Positions 7,463 through 15,689 of a DNA stretch of 28,794 bases are shown in pieces. The notes under the pieces are model-generated. The model saw nothing but the letters and a program-made list of their open reading frames with translations, searched no databases and was not told the DNA's origin. The translations under genes were made by a program, and so were the position numbers. Position 1 is the stretch's first letter. Each line of letters begins with the position of its first letter. The stretch is taken from NCBI GenBank assembly GCA_002718735.1, contig PBFR01000009.1, positions 3,270 to 32,063 on the forward strand, written 5' to 3'. This stretch comes from Halobacteriovoraceae bacterium (GTDB lineage Bacteria > Bdellovibrionota > Bacteriovoracia > Bacteriovoracales > Bacteriovoracaceae).

Positions 7463-9100
7463 TTATGAAATCATTTCGTCAGTACTTATATCTAGGTCCT
7501 GCTCTTTATTTTTCTTTGAACCTTTTGATTCTTTTTCGGTCTCAAAGTTTTCAAAGCTAGGCTGCCTGTCATTGAAATCAAATGCCCATGGCGCTCCTTG
7601 GTAGGGAATTGGTTGTGTCATTCCCTGAGTGGCAACTGGACTTGTCGAAGTGTAATCACCACCGTAAAGGTTGCCACCTACGTTGTATACATTCTGAGGA
7701 ACTGCATTAACTTTGCTATACATGTCCTTTGTAGAGTTTGCTTGCATCCCAAGACCCATTGATTGCATCATCATCATGTTCATTGACTGCATCATCATCA
7801 TTGGTGCCATCATAGTGCCCATTGTATCTACTGGGTTGCCGGCATATGAGATCTTATTTGTGTTATTCATCATCATGTTCATGATCATGAGTTGTTGCAT
7901 CATCCCCATAACATCCATTGGTTGAGCAGCTGCATTTTTAAGTGCCTCTATTTCCTGTCCCAGTAGATCGATCTGAGACTTCTGTTCACATACTGCAGTT
8001 TCAAGACCTTGGTTTTTCTTTCTAAGTCTTTCGACTTCTGGGCTTTCTGCGATAACTTCATCTGCTTCTTGCTCATCAACTTCAGACTCAGGTACTGCTG
8101 GAACATCGATTTTTAGTGATGACACTGTTTCAAGAACTCCAGCCAAACCTTCCTTGTCTTCATCTGACAATTCGGAGTCTTGCTGTTCTTGAAGAAGCTC
8201 GATATAAAGTACCTGCTCTTGGATATCCCTGTTATGGGCCTCTACTTTTGAGATCAAATCTTCAGTGATTTCGCCACTAAGTTGTTCTTCAAGTTTTTGT
8301 GCTTGCTCACTGGCCTGGGCCTCAGCATCCTTAACCTTTTTCAGGGACTCAGCGACATCGCTGTTTTCTGTTGGGACTGGAACTGATACCTCTGCAGTAA
8401 GATCGACTTCATTGAAGTTTAGGTTTTGTCTTTCAGCTTTCTCCACTACAACTTGAGACGCTTCATTTTCTTCAATTTCATTTTTTTGAAGTAAATCTTT
8501 TTCTTCAAAGTTAAAGTTTGGTCTTTCGGCTTTTCCCACAATAACATTTGAAGCTTCACTTTCCTTTTTAGTTAGGTCTTTCTCCTCAAACTCGAGGTTC
8601 TGTTTCTCAGCCTTCCCTACAATCACTGTAGGAGCTTCAGTTTTCTGAGTTAGATCTACTTCTTCGAACTTTACAGGTCTTTTAGCCTTGCCAACGATTA
8701 CTGGTGAAGCTTCTTGATCTTCTGTCTCAGCAATCTCTCTAGCAATATCTTCTAGCTGAGGAGCTGAAATATCTATTTGCGAGCTAGGCTTCTCAATATC
8801 CTGTTCCAGCTCCTTCTTTTTTACGTCAGATCGAAGTTCTTCTTTTATCTTCTGCTGATCAGCGGCAACTTGCTTCTCAAAGTCGATCTTATCAGCTTTA
8901 AGCTTTTCAGCTCTAAGAGTTGAGACCTCTTTTATAATGCTCATTGATTTTATTCTTTGTTCTCTCAAGTCGTCTAGTCCATCAACTGCTATAGCATCTG
9001 GCGTTAGCGCAGCAACTGCACTTGGCGACAATGCTGCAATTGCCACCGGTGATAAAACTGCCATCAAAGCAAACGTTTTAATCATTTTTGGTGTCTTCAT
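7463..9100 (-). CDS. exported repeat, coiled-coil and Met-rich protein
   Basis: I do not recognise a family. The order is: a signal-like hydrophobic N-terminus (1-23) running into three near-identical octads (16-39, LSPVAIAA, LSPSAVAA, LTPDAIAV); a charged helix (41-105); four copies of a 25-30-residue repeat (about 130-239) with the core VIVGKAERxxxxFEExDL; a long charged coiled-coil region (245-390); a segment with 23 Met in 58 residues (395-452); a Tyr/Gly/Pro-rich part (460-515); and a charged tail. Only one cysteine (about 371) is present. GAGGAGAGA precedes the ATG. It is monocistronic with its own terminator. Its low complexity and tripartite build suggest a structural or envelope-surface role, but this is inference. 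Confidence 0.8.
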   Translation of the reverse strand: MKTPKMIKTFALMAVLSPVAIAALSPSAVAALTPDAIAVDGLDDLREQRIKSMSIIKEVSTLRAEKLKADKIDFEKQVAADQQKIKEELRSDVKKKELEQDIEKPSSQIDISAPQLEDIAREIAETEDQEASPVIVGKAKRPVKFEEVDLTQKTEAPTVIVGKAEKQNLEFEEKDLTKKESEASNVIVGKAERPNFNFEEKDLLQKNEIEENEASQVVVEKAERQNLNFNEVDLTAEVSVPVPTENSDVAESLKKVKDAEAQASEQAQKLEEQLSGEITEDLISKVEAHNRDIQEQVLYIELLQEQQDSELSDEDKEGLAGVLETVSSLKIDVPAVPESEVDEQEADEVIAESPEVERLRKKNQGLETAVCEQKSQIDLLGQEIEALKNAAAQPMDVMGMMQQLMIMNMMMNNTNKISYAGNPVDTMGTMMAPMMMMQSMNMMMMQSMGLGMQANSTKDMYSKVNAVPQNVYNVGGNLYGGDYTSTSPVATQGMTQPIPYQGAPWAFDFNDRQPSFENFETEKESKGSKKNKEQDLDISTDEMIS

Positions 9101-9246
9101 CTCTCTCTCCTCGGTTTATGAGTACACCCATTAATACTTCAACATTGGCGCCAAGGTTACTCCGCTATGAAACGCAGTAATATCAGTTGTTTAGGAGGTT
9201 TTTGAAGTTCACCTGGGTGGAAAAAAATTCAACAGTCCTGTGAGTG

Positions 9247-9263
9247 TGTCAATAATTTTGACA
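9247..9263. promoter_or_regulatory. inverted repeat TGTCAA-N5-TTGACA in a divergent spacer
   Basis: TGTCAA (9247-9252) and TTGACA (9258-9263) face each other between two divergent genes (start 9100 minus, 9391 plus). Each arm read outward is a consensus -35 hexamer, but I find no good -10 at the right distance on either side. It may instead be an operator. The remainder of the 290-bp gap is AT-rich with nothing else recognisable. Confidence 0.35.
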
Positions 9264-9390
9264 ATTTTATAGAGCCTGATGACCTGTGAACACGCTTATC
9301 TGTTGCTGGACTAGGACTGGGGGAATTAATATTTTAGAATCCATAAATTTTTGTGTATAACCCTAGTATAACAATAAGGAGTACATTTTC

Positions 9391-10833
9391 ATGAGCGTTA
9401 AGATACCAAGAGACCCAAGCTTGAAGGTCGCACTAATTCCAATTGCCTTTCTCATTTCAATGCTCTCTTTTAATGTTTATATCTTCAGTGACGACTCTTC
9501 TTATGGGCCAAATCAGATCGCTCTTCTTGTTGCGGCCATGATAAGTGCTGGAATTGGCGTTTTTCATTTAAAACAGAACTATAAAAAGCTAGAAAAACAG
9601 GCCTTTGACTCTATAGGTGTTGCCCTTCCTGCAATTTTCATCCTTTTGGTTGTGGGTGCTTTAATAGGTGTTTGGATATTAAATGGGGTTGTTCCTGCCA
9701 TGATCTATTATGGAATCAAGCTTATAAATCCAACGATATTCCTGCCCGTTACACTTGTAATCTGTTCAATAGTCTCCCTGGCGACTGGTAGTTCTTGGTC
9801 TACTGTGGGTACTGTGGGGATTGCTCTGATTGGTATTGGAAATACTTTGGGGATTCCTGAGGGGATGGTAGCTGGAGCTATTGTTTCTGGGTCTTATTTT
9901 GGAGATAAGATGTCGCCATTGTCCGATACTACAAATCTTGCTCCTGCGATGGCGGGCTCAAATCTTTTTGATCACATTCATCATATGTTCTATACAGCAG
10001 GACCAGCTGTGATTATATCATTTTTTGCCTTTTTGGGCATTGGGCTATTTTATGTGGGCGATAAGATCGACCAAGAACAGATTGCTGCTACTACAACTCT
10101 TTTAGAGTCAACGTTTAATATTACGCCATGGCTATTCTCTCTACCATTAATTGTCTTCATCATGGTCTATAAAAAGATTCCGGCACTTCCGGCCTTGTTG
10201 GTGGGAACAGTCATAGGAACCCTTTATGTAGGAATCTTCCAGGGAGAGCTCATCTCAAAGATGATGGATGAGTTTAGTCTTAAAGGTTATTACGAGCTTG
10301 TAGTTAAAACTTTGTTCGGCGGATTTAAATCAGACACAGGGAATAAAGTTGTCGACAGCCTTCTTTCAAGGGGAGGTATGTCCAGCATGTTAAATACTGT
10401 GTGGCTTATTCTAATGGCCATGGTTTTTGGCGGAATTATGGAAGCTACAGGGATGTTGGGTGCAATTGCCAAGGCCGTGCTTAAGATGGTTAGGGGACTT
10501 GGCTCCCTCGTTGCTGCAACTGTAGGATCTGGCGTCTTTTTAAATCTTACAACTAGTGACCAGTATATCGCTATCGTTGTTTCAGGAAGGATGTTTAAGC
10601 AAGCATATGATGACTATGGACTAAAACCAAAGAACCTCTCAAGAGTTGTCGAGGACTCTGCAACTGTTACATCTGTACTGGTGCCTTGGAACACCTGTGG
10701 AGCTTACTTCTCTTCGATTATGGGAGTTGCTACCTTGGCGTATTTGCCATTTGCATTCTTCAATCTTTTAACACCAATCATTTCAATTATCCTTGCCTCT
10801 ACAGATAAGACAATGGAGAGGATAGAAGAATAA
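9391..10833 (+). CDS. nhaC: NhaC-family Na+/H+ antiporter
   Basis: A polytopic inner-membrane antiporter of 480 residues that expels Na+ in exchange for protons. The family hallmarks are visible: ATGSSWSTVGT at 131-141, the polar GDKMSPLSDTTN at 171-182, and in the second half TTSDQY and the VTSVLVPWNTCGAYFSS stretch. Hydrophobic segments continue along the whole protein, and the length is typical. AGGAG precedes the ATG. It stands alone and its stop abuts the converging phoX stop. A Na+ antiporter suits a saline habitat; the exact ion and polarity are inferred from family. Confidence 0.9.
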   Translation: MSVKIPRDPSLKVALIPIAFLISMLSFNVYIFSDDSSYGPNQIALLVAAMISAGIGVFHLKQNYKKLEKQAFDSIGVALPAIFILLVVGALIGVWILNGVVPAMIYYGIKLINPTIFLPVTLVICSIVSLATGSSWSTVGTVGIALIGIGNTLGIPEGMVAGAIVSGSYFGDKMSPLSDTTNLAPAMAGSNLFDHIHHMFYTAGPAVIISFFAFLGIGLFYVGDKIDQEQIAATTTLLESTFNITPWLFSLPLIVFIMVYKKIPALPALLVGTVIGTLYVGIFQGELISKMMDEFSLKGYYELVVKTLFGGFKSDTGNKVVDSLLSRGGMSSMLNTVWLILMAMVFGGIMEATGMLGAIAKAVLKMVRGLGSLVAATVGSGVFLNLTTSDQYIAIVVSGRMFKQAYDDYGLKPKNLSRVVEDSATVTSVLVPWNTCGAYFSSIMGVATLAYLPFAFFNLLTPIISIILASTDKTMERIEE

Positions 10834-12372
10834 CTAGCCGGTGATCTTTTCTAAGAGATCGCCTTGAACTGCGATTATGGCCGGAGTGGGGCGCTTTCCT
10901 TCTGGCCATCTACTCGTCGGATTCACAAGGTCTTTACTTGTCTCGCCTGGGTGCTGAACAGAAAGAAAAAGAGTTTTAAAGTCTGGGGAGAAACATGGCC
11001 CAGTAAGTTCAGCATCAACGGGTGCTGAGGCGAGTTGAATCACCTCTCCAGCTTGGGGGCCACCTGCTGGAACAATGAAAAGTCCATTATTTCCAAATCC
11101 TTTGTATGGACCTTTGTTTAAAACATTTCCTGCAATGTCGTTTGTAAACCAAAGGTTTCCATTGTTGTCGAAAACCATGTTGTCAGGACACGTGAAGCCA
11201 TTGTCGTGGCCTCCAGTTTTAAATGTACTGGCCTTAAATTTTAAGGAGCCATGGTCAGAGTTATCTTCTTGGATCTTTAAGATTTGGCCGTGATAGTTTT
11301 TCTTAGGTTTGTTATTGGTGCACGCAACAAAGACATCGCCAGTAAAACTATTTATTTCTATGTCTTCTGGACGATCAAGTGGAGTGGCACCTAAAATTTT
11401 TGCGGCCTTTCGTGCATGAATCAAAATATCTAGTTGATCCTTAAAGTGCACCTTCAAAGTTGGGTTTTCTATCGTAAGTGGCATCCATTCACCCCGCTCA
11501 AGGTTTGCGACGTACAGTGTGCCTTTTTCCAGGGAATTTGATTCCTCACTTATGAATTTATATAAATGCTCATCGTTTTTGTCGTCACCAGAATAGACAA
11601 CACACTTGTCATTTTTGGACATGGCACATGTGGCACTTTCGTGGGCAAATCGTCCAAGGGTAGTGTGTTTTTTTGCCTTGCCAGTCTTAGGTTCAACCTC
11701 AACAACCCAACCATAATGCTCTGGAGGGTTTTGAAAATGTTTTTCCCACTGGAGAAGGCTTTTATTTATTGCTCCATCGGGCTGTCGCTCACCATAAAAG
11801 CCGTAATAGTTTTCTTCGCATGTTAAAATTGTATTCCATGGGGTTTTACCTCCGGCACAATTAGCCAGAGTTCCAATGGCAGTCTTAGAGCCCATAACCT
11901 CGACGCCGTTGGCAAAAGGTATAGGAGTATCGCCGCGCAAACCTCTATTATATGGGTCGTTTACTTGCATCTTCCAAATATTGTTTTCTTTTTTAATTCT
12001 TATAAGTGAGCCACCAACAAGCTTTCTTTCTTTTTCCATATTGGCCTTGGTTCTATCAAGACCATTCACCCAGACAGGATTAACGTACTCATGGTTTACC
12101 CATAGAATTAGGTCGTCAGGCGATAGGGCAAGGAAGTTAATATAGTCATTGTTGAATCCAAAAACTTCTTTTTGGTTAATTGGATCACCATACTTAGTGA
12201 TTATCGAATAGTTCAACCCTGGTGCTAGCGTAAGTTTATCCTCTGAGCTGGGCGCAGTTGCCGGAATGTTAAATGAATTACAACCAGAAAGAGGTCCAAG
12301 CATTGAGACTTTGCCGACAAGTAGCGAGCTATAACCAAGAAATTGAAGAAATTTGCGTCGAGAGTGCACCAC
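10834..12372 (-). CDS. PhoX-family (DUF839) secreted phosphatase-like lipoprotein
   Basis: PhoX enzymes are Ca/Fe-dependent alkaline phosphatases exported by the Tat system. The N-terminus has a twin-arginine motif SRRKFLQFLG (4-13), a hydrophobic core and a lipobox LSGC (Cys31), so it is probably Tat-exported and lipidated. Characteristic stretches are present: TCEENYYGFYG, GWVVEVEP, GRFAHESA, YSGDDKNDEHLYKF, and near the end FTCPDNMVFDNNGNLWFTNDIAG. At 512 residues it is shorter than typical PhoX but close to the DUF839 group. The start is GTG (12372, or the next codon 12369) with AAGG upstream. No Pho box was recognised. Phosphatase activity is inferred from family. Confidence 0.85.
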   Translation of the reverse strand: MVHSRRKFLQFLGYSSLLVGKVSMLGPLSGCNSFNIPATAPSSEDKLTLAPGLNYSIITKYGDPINQKEVFGFNNDYINFLALSPDDLILWVNHEYVNPVWVNGLDRTKANMEKERKLVGGSLIRIKKENNIWKMQVNDPYNRGLRGDTPIPFANGVEVMGSKTAIGTLANCAGGKTPWNTILTCEENYYGFYGERQPDGAINKSLLQWEKHFQNPPEHYGWVVEVEPKTGKAKKHTTLGRFAHESATCAMSKNDKCVVYSGDDKNDEHLYKFISEESNSLEKGTLYVANLERGEWMPLTIENPTLKVHFKDQLDILIHARKAAKILGATPLDRPEDIEINSFTGDVFVACTNNKPKKNYHGQILKIQEDNSDHGSLKFKASTFKTGGHDNGFTCPDNMVFDNNGNLWFTNDIAGNVLNKGPYKGFGNNGLFIVPAGGPQAGEVIQLASAPVDAELTGPCFSPDFKTLFLSVQHPGETSKDLVNPTSRWPEGKRPTPAIIAVQGDLLEKITG

Positions 12373-12590
12373 AATTATTACCTTTTTAAATTTATTTAAT
12401 GAAAAGAATTATATAAATTTTGTGTGTAACGAACAACGAAGACGAATTTGCCAATTATGTCTGTCAATTTGACTAGTTTGTTAATTATATCTTAATACAA
12501 CATAAAACATTGAATCCTTAAATATCAAGCACTTACACCCTGACTTCATAAAAGTGAATTTATTCTTTTTCTCGATGTTAAAATTATTTC

Positions 12591-13529
12591 ATGAAAAAGA
12601 GCAAAGCAGTCGTCGCTCTATTTAACTGCGGCGGTAAAAAAGACATTGTTAAAAGAATTACTGAGTTGGATGACACTTCGATAGAAATTAAGACTATTGA
12701 GTCTGTTGAATCTGCGTTCTCTTATGTAAGAGATATTAAAAGTAACGAAAAGCATGTCTTGATTTTTAGGGTAAATGGAAAAGCTGAACTTGCAGCCGCG
12801 ATAGCAGTTTTAAAGGCATCAAAAGGTCTAATTGAAAACAAAAGACTTAGACCTGTTGCTTTACTAACTGAAGAGAGTATTCAAGTTGAGGAGATGTTGG
12901 TTCTACACGGCTGTAGAGATATTTATTCAAGCTCGGTAGATATTGGAAAACTTCTTAAAAAACTAAACTACTGGTTTAAGTCCTACTTTGCATCACCAGA
13001 TACTGAAGATGAGGAAGATGAGGACTTCATCTTTGGAAGTTCTAAAGATTTAGGACAAGAGGTGGATCGTATCTTCAAAAGCCATGTTGGAGAGCTTCCA
13101 GAGGAAACAAGAATTAAAATGGATTCTTTTATTGGTTCTAAAAAAGAATTGGTAAATGGAATTAATATGGAGTCTGGGGTGCTGGAAACTCAGCTAAAAA
13201 TGGCCGGAGTTGAACACAGTCACACGTGTGTGTTGGATTACTTTGGTGAGAATATGATCGATCTTGAGATATTCTCAAAAGATGATATTCCTGCAGATGG
13301 TGAAGTCAATGTTACTATACGCTTTGTTTATGATGGTTGCTCAGTGGATATTTTAACGAAAGGTTCAATAGAATCCTATGAAGAGGTTGATGAAGGCAAT
13401 TATATGCTCAATGTAAAACTTCAAAAAGATGAATCTGCAAAAATAGAAAACTTCATGGCCTTATTTCAGAAACGTCAGGATGAAGTTTTACAGTTTATAC
13501 GTGAAGCTCAAGGAATTCCTCTAGTGTGA
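12591..13529 (+). CDS. pseudo-receiver plus PilZ-like protein
   Basis: The first 125 residues alternate beta and alpha like a response-regulator receiver domain, but where the phosphoacceptor Asp should end strand 3 the sequence is HVLIFRVNG, so it would be a non-phosphorylated receiver. An acidic linker (TEDEEDEDF, about 138-146) follows. The C-terminal third, with VNVTIRFVYDG, a beta stretch and a final helix, resembles the late part of a PilZ domain, but no RxxxR/DxSxxG pair is visible. No SD is seen; TAAAAT lies 6 nt before the ATG. The gene stands alone between phoX and the peptide cluster. The domain calls are by eye and low confidence; an uncharacterised regulator is the safest statement. 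Confidence 0.55.
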   Translation: MKKSKAVVALFNCGGKKDIVKRITELDDTSIEIKTIESVESAFSYVRDIKSNEKHVLIFRVNGKAELAAAIAVLKASKGLIENKRLRPVALLTEESIQVEEMLVLHGCRDIYSSSVDIGKLLKKLNYWFKSYFASPDTEDEEDEDFIFGSSKDLGQEVDRIFKSHVGELPEETRIKMDSFIGSKKELVNGINMESGVLETQLKMAGVEHSHTCVLDYFGENMIDLEIFSKDDIPADGEVNVTIRFVYDGCSVDILTKGSIESYEEVDEGNYMLNVKLQKDESAKIENFMALFQKRQDEVLQFIREAQGIPLV

Positions 13530-13618
13530 ATATTGATTGTTAAGAAAAACTAAGTCCAAGATCTGCATTTTTTCCAATTCTGACGTATGTTTGCCTAGAG
13601 CTAAAGGGTTTCTTGGTG

Positions 13619-13624
13619 TATAAT
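13619..13624 (+). promoter_or_regulatory. consensus -10 box (TATAAT) abutting the peptide gene
   Basis: TATAAT ends 6 nt before the ATG at 13631, which would put the transcription start at or next to the start codon. No SD and no good -35 are present. It is the best candidate promoter for the 13631-15943 gene set. Confidence 0.4.
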
Positions 13625-13630
13625 AATAGT

Positions 13631-13804
13631 ATGAATAAAGTTTATAAATCCGGTGACAAAGTCTTAGGCAAAATTGAGGTCGTCAATCTAGACGATGTTG
13701 TAGAGGACTGTGAAAGCTCTTCTCAAGATCTTTATGCATATGCTGCTTTATTGGACGGGCTATCCCCTTACGGGGATGGAACTGATACTAGTGTAAACCT
13801 ATAA
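13631..13804 (+). CDS. 57-aa peptide, candidate RiPP precursor
   Basis: A short acidic protein that I cannot place in a named family. Residues 1-20 (MNKVYKSGDKVLGKIEVVNL) are mixed; 21-42 are acidic and Ser-rich with a single Cys27 (DDVVEDCESSS) and then LYAYAALLDG; the last 15 residues (LSPYGDGTDTSVNL region) are small and polar, with hydroxyl and Asp/Asn side chains. This is how a leader followed by a modified core would look, with the DG at 42-43 a possible boundary. ATG 13631 is preferred over a TTG at 13613. The glycosyltransferase starts 6 nt after its stop, and PqqD-like and hydroxylase genes follow. The precursor role is inference from that context. Confidence 0.6.
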   Translation: MNKVYKSGDKVLGKIEVVNLDDVVEDCESSSQDLYAYAALLDGLSPYGDGTDTSVNL

Positions 13805-13810
13805 GCCCCC

Positions 13811-14833
13811 ATGATCTCCATAGTTATTCCTATGGTTCAAACCACAGAGTCCTTAAAGAAAAACCTTTGTCGATTAGAAGGCCACTCCAAAGTTTTAGAA
13901 ATTATTCTTGTTGATAATGCTAGAAAGAATCTGAGAAGTTATATACCCAAGTCATCCAAGGTCAAATATATTAAATCGGATCGTCTAAGAAATCGCTCCC
14001 ATGCAAGAAATTTGGGCGCATTTACCGCCAAGGGAGAAATCATCCTTTTTGCAGACCAAGAGGTTAGCGTTCCGGTTGAGTTCTTGGAGGAGGCAGAGTG
14101 TTTTGACTCAACAGACTTCGATGTTGTAATTCCTAAAGTTAGGCCTGTCTACTCTAGGGAAGGAGTTGCTCAAAGGACATACTCTGAAAAGTATGCACAA
14201 GTCTCCAGAGAAAGCTTTTGTACCTTTTCAAGGTTTGATCTCTCTCTCCCAAATTTGGACAGTGCTTGTTTTATGGTGAGAAAAAAGTTCTTTAATAAAA
14301 CTGGTGGCTTTGATCCCAAGTTTATTCGTTTTGAAGACCGGCATTGGGGAAGGTTGGCCATTTTGAATGGAGCGAATTTTAAATGTGTACCTGTACTATG
14401 TGATAAAGACATTCAAGATTTAAATCTTATCTCCTACTGTATAAAAAATTTCATTGATGTTTTTTTCCGCACTCTTTCAAATCGATTGTTAAGTGTTAAT
14501 AAAAACTTAAATAAAGGTTTTTTGTATTGGTTCAGTTTTCTGTACCCTGTGAGCAGAAAAAAATTAGAGCATCCTGTGAAAAAGCTTTATTCATTTCACC
14601 TGGGAAAGGAACAATTAATTTGTACAGGGAATTTAAGCTACATTTACAATGAAAGGAAGATTAAACTTTTAAACTCTCAGAATCTAAAGTTTACAGTCTT
14701 AAGCGAGCTGGAATCGAATGAATTTCTAAATCTCGATTCCAATGACTATTTTCTAGTCCTAAAAATTGCAAAGAAACTAAAAAATATTGGCATTAACATT
14801 GAAAAACGAGGCCCCAGTGAACAAAGTACTTAG
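13811..14833 (+). CDS. family 2 glycosyltransferase
   Basis: A 340-residue cytoplasmic enzyme expected to move a sugar from a nucleotide-sugar to an acceptor. The GT-A fold is evident: ISIVIP at 2-7, EIILVDNA at 30-37, RNRSHARNLGAFTAKGE (60-76), the metal-binding-like FADQE at 80-84 (in place of DxD), and the acceptor-side GGFDPKF..FED (165-176). The remaining C-terminal 150 residues are not assigned. No membrane helices are obvious. It starts 6 nt after the 57-aa peptide gene and overlaps the hydroxylase gene by 17 nt, so it is probably in one transcription unit. The acceptor may be the peptide or its hydroxylated form; a cell-surface glycan is the alternative. Confidence 0.8.
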   Translation: MISIVIPMVQTTESLKKNLCRLEGHSKVLEIILVDNARKNLRSYIPKSSKVKYIKSDRLRNRSHARNLGAFTAKGEIILFADQEVSVPVEFLEEAECFDSTDFDVVIPKVRPVYSREGVAQRTYSEKYAQVSRESFCTFSRFDLSLPNLDSACFMVRKKFFNKTGGFDPKFIRFEDRHWGRLAILNGANFKCVPVLCDKDIQDLNLISYCIKNFIDVFFRTLSNRLLSVNKNLNKGFLYWFSFLYPVSRKKLEHPVKKLYSFHLGKEQLICTGNLSYIYNERKIKLLNSQNLKFTVLSELESNEFLNLDSNDYFLVLKIAKKLKNIGINIEKRGPSEQST

Positions 14834-15689
14834 TGAAAAATTTTTTAAAGATTACTGGATGAAATCATTTTATCACTTCAAAAGTATTCAAGAAATTGAA
14901 TTTAGCTCAATGGCAATCGATAAGATCCTAAAAGATCAGTTTTTGGAACCAAGAGACTTTATGCTCGCCAAAGATGGGCAGTTCGTAAGTGAACAACTTT
15001 TGACCTCCATAAGCTCAAAACCAATGTTCAATAGAAGAGAGCGCATTGTCGATAGCTCAAAGGCACTGAAACTTGTAAAATCTAAAAATTGTTCCTTGAA
15101 GATATTTGGAGTGAATCGTTGGAGTAAGACAATCTCTACTGAAAAAGATAAACTTCAGGCCCTCACAAATCACTATTGTTCGGCAAACCTCTATTATACC
15201 CCTTCAAATGGGTGCTGCTTCTCAAGACATAAAGATGGTTATGATATTTTTATTTATCAAGTGGAGGGAAGTAAAGAGTGGTATTTGGGAGAGATAAACG
15301 AAGATGGGGAAGAAAAGAAGCATAAAGATTCCGACACAAAAATTATATTAAACGCCGGTGATATTCTTTATTTACCTGCCAATATTGCACATTATGCAAA
15401 GTGCACCACAGACGCATCAATTCATTTGACCTTTGGGCTGCATAGGCCAGACTACTTTTCTATGTATGAGTACTTTTTGGAAAAACTTAGGCCAAAGTAT
15501 GAAAAGGAATTTGAGATGCTACCATCTGAAAACAGCTATAATAAAGATGCCCTTAGAAACAAAATGAGTGCTATGCAAGTCGAATTAAAAGCAATGTTCT
15601 CTCAAGCACAAGCTGTAGATGAATTCTTGAACTATTATTTAAATGAGTCAATTAGCATTAAAGATAAAACACCAGGTGATAGTATATGA
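14817..15689 (+). CDS. cupin/JmjC-type 2-oxoglutarate oxygenase (Cupin_4-like)
   Basis: Expected to hydroxylate a side chain using Fe(II), O2 and 2-oxoglutarate. The facial triad is visible: HKD gives His138 and Asp140, and His192 lies in PANIAHYAKC. NLYYTPSNGCCFSRHKDGYD and FIYQVEGSKEWYLGE closely follow the Cupin_4 / ribosomal-oxygenase pattern (as in YcfD-type arginyl hydroxylases), with SIHLTFGLHRPDYF after it. I start at GTG 14817, which has GAGG 5 nt upstream and overlaps the glycosyltransferase end by 17 nt; two TTG codons further upstream are alternatives. The next gene overlaps it by ATGA. Ribosomal hydroxylation is the family default, but the neighbours suggest a peptide substrate. 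Confidence 0.8.
   Translation: MNKVLSEKFFKDYWMKSFYHFKSIQEIEFSSMAIDKILKDQFLEPRDFMLAKDGQFVSEQLLTSISSKPMFNRRERIVDSSKALKLVKSKNCSLKIFGVNRWSKTISTEKDKLQALTNHYCSANLYYTPSNGCCFSRHKDGYDIFIYQVEGSKEWYLGEINEDGEEKKHKDSDTKIILNAGDILYLPANIAHYAKCTTDASIHLTFGLHRPDYFSMYEYFLEKLRPKYEKEFEMLPSENSYNKDALRNKMSAMQVELKAMFSQAQAVDEFLNYYLNESISIKDKTPGDSI

Noticed and set aside
7731..7910. Met-rich DNA as a simple-sequence repeat or CRISPR-like array
   Set aside because: The CAT-rich bases only reflect Met codons on the minus strand; there are no regular spacers or direct repeats of constant length.
11566..12145. Plus-strand frames opposite phoX
   Set aside because: They overlap a clear PhoX gene and have no SD, signal or domain.
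14787..14816. TTG starts giving a longer hydroxylase
   Set aside because: No SD lies at these codons, while GTG 14817 has GAGG at the correct distance; the extra residues match no family segment.
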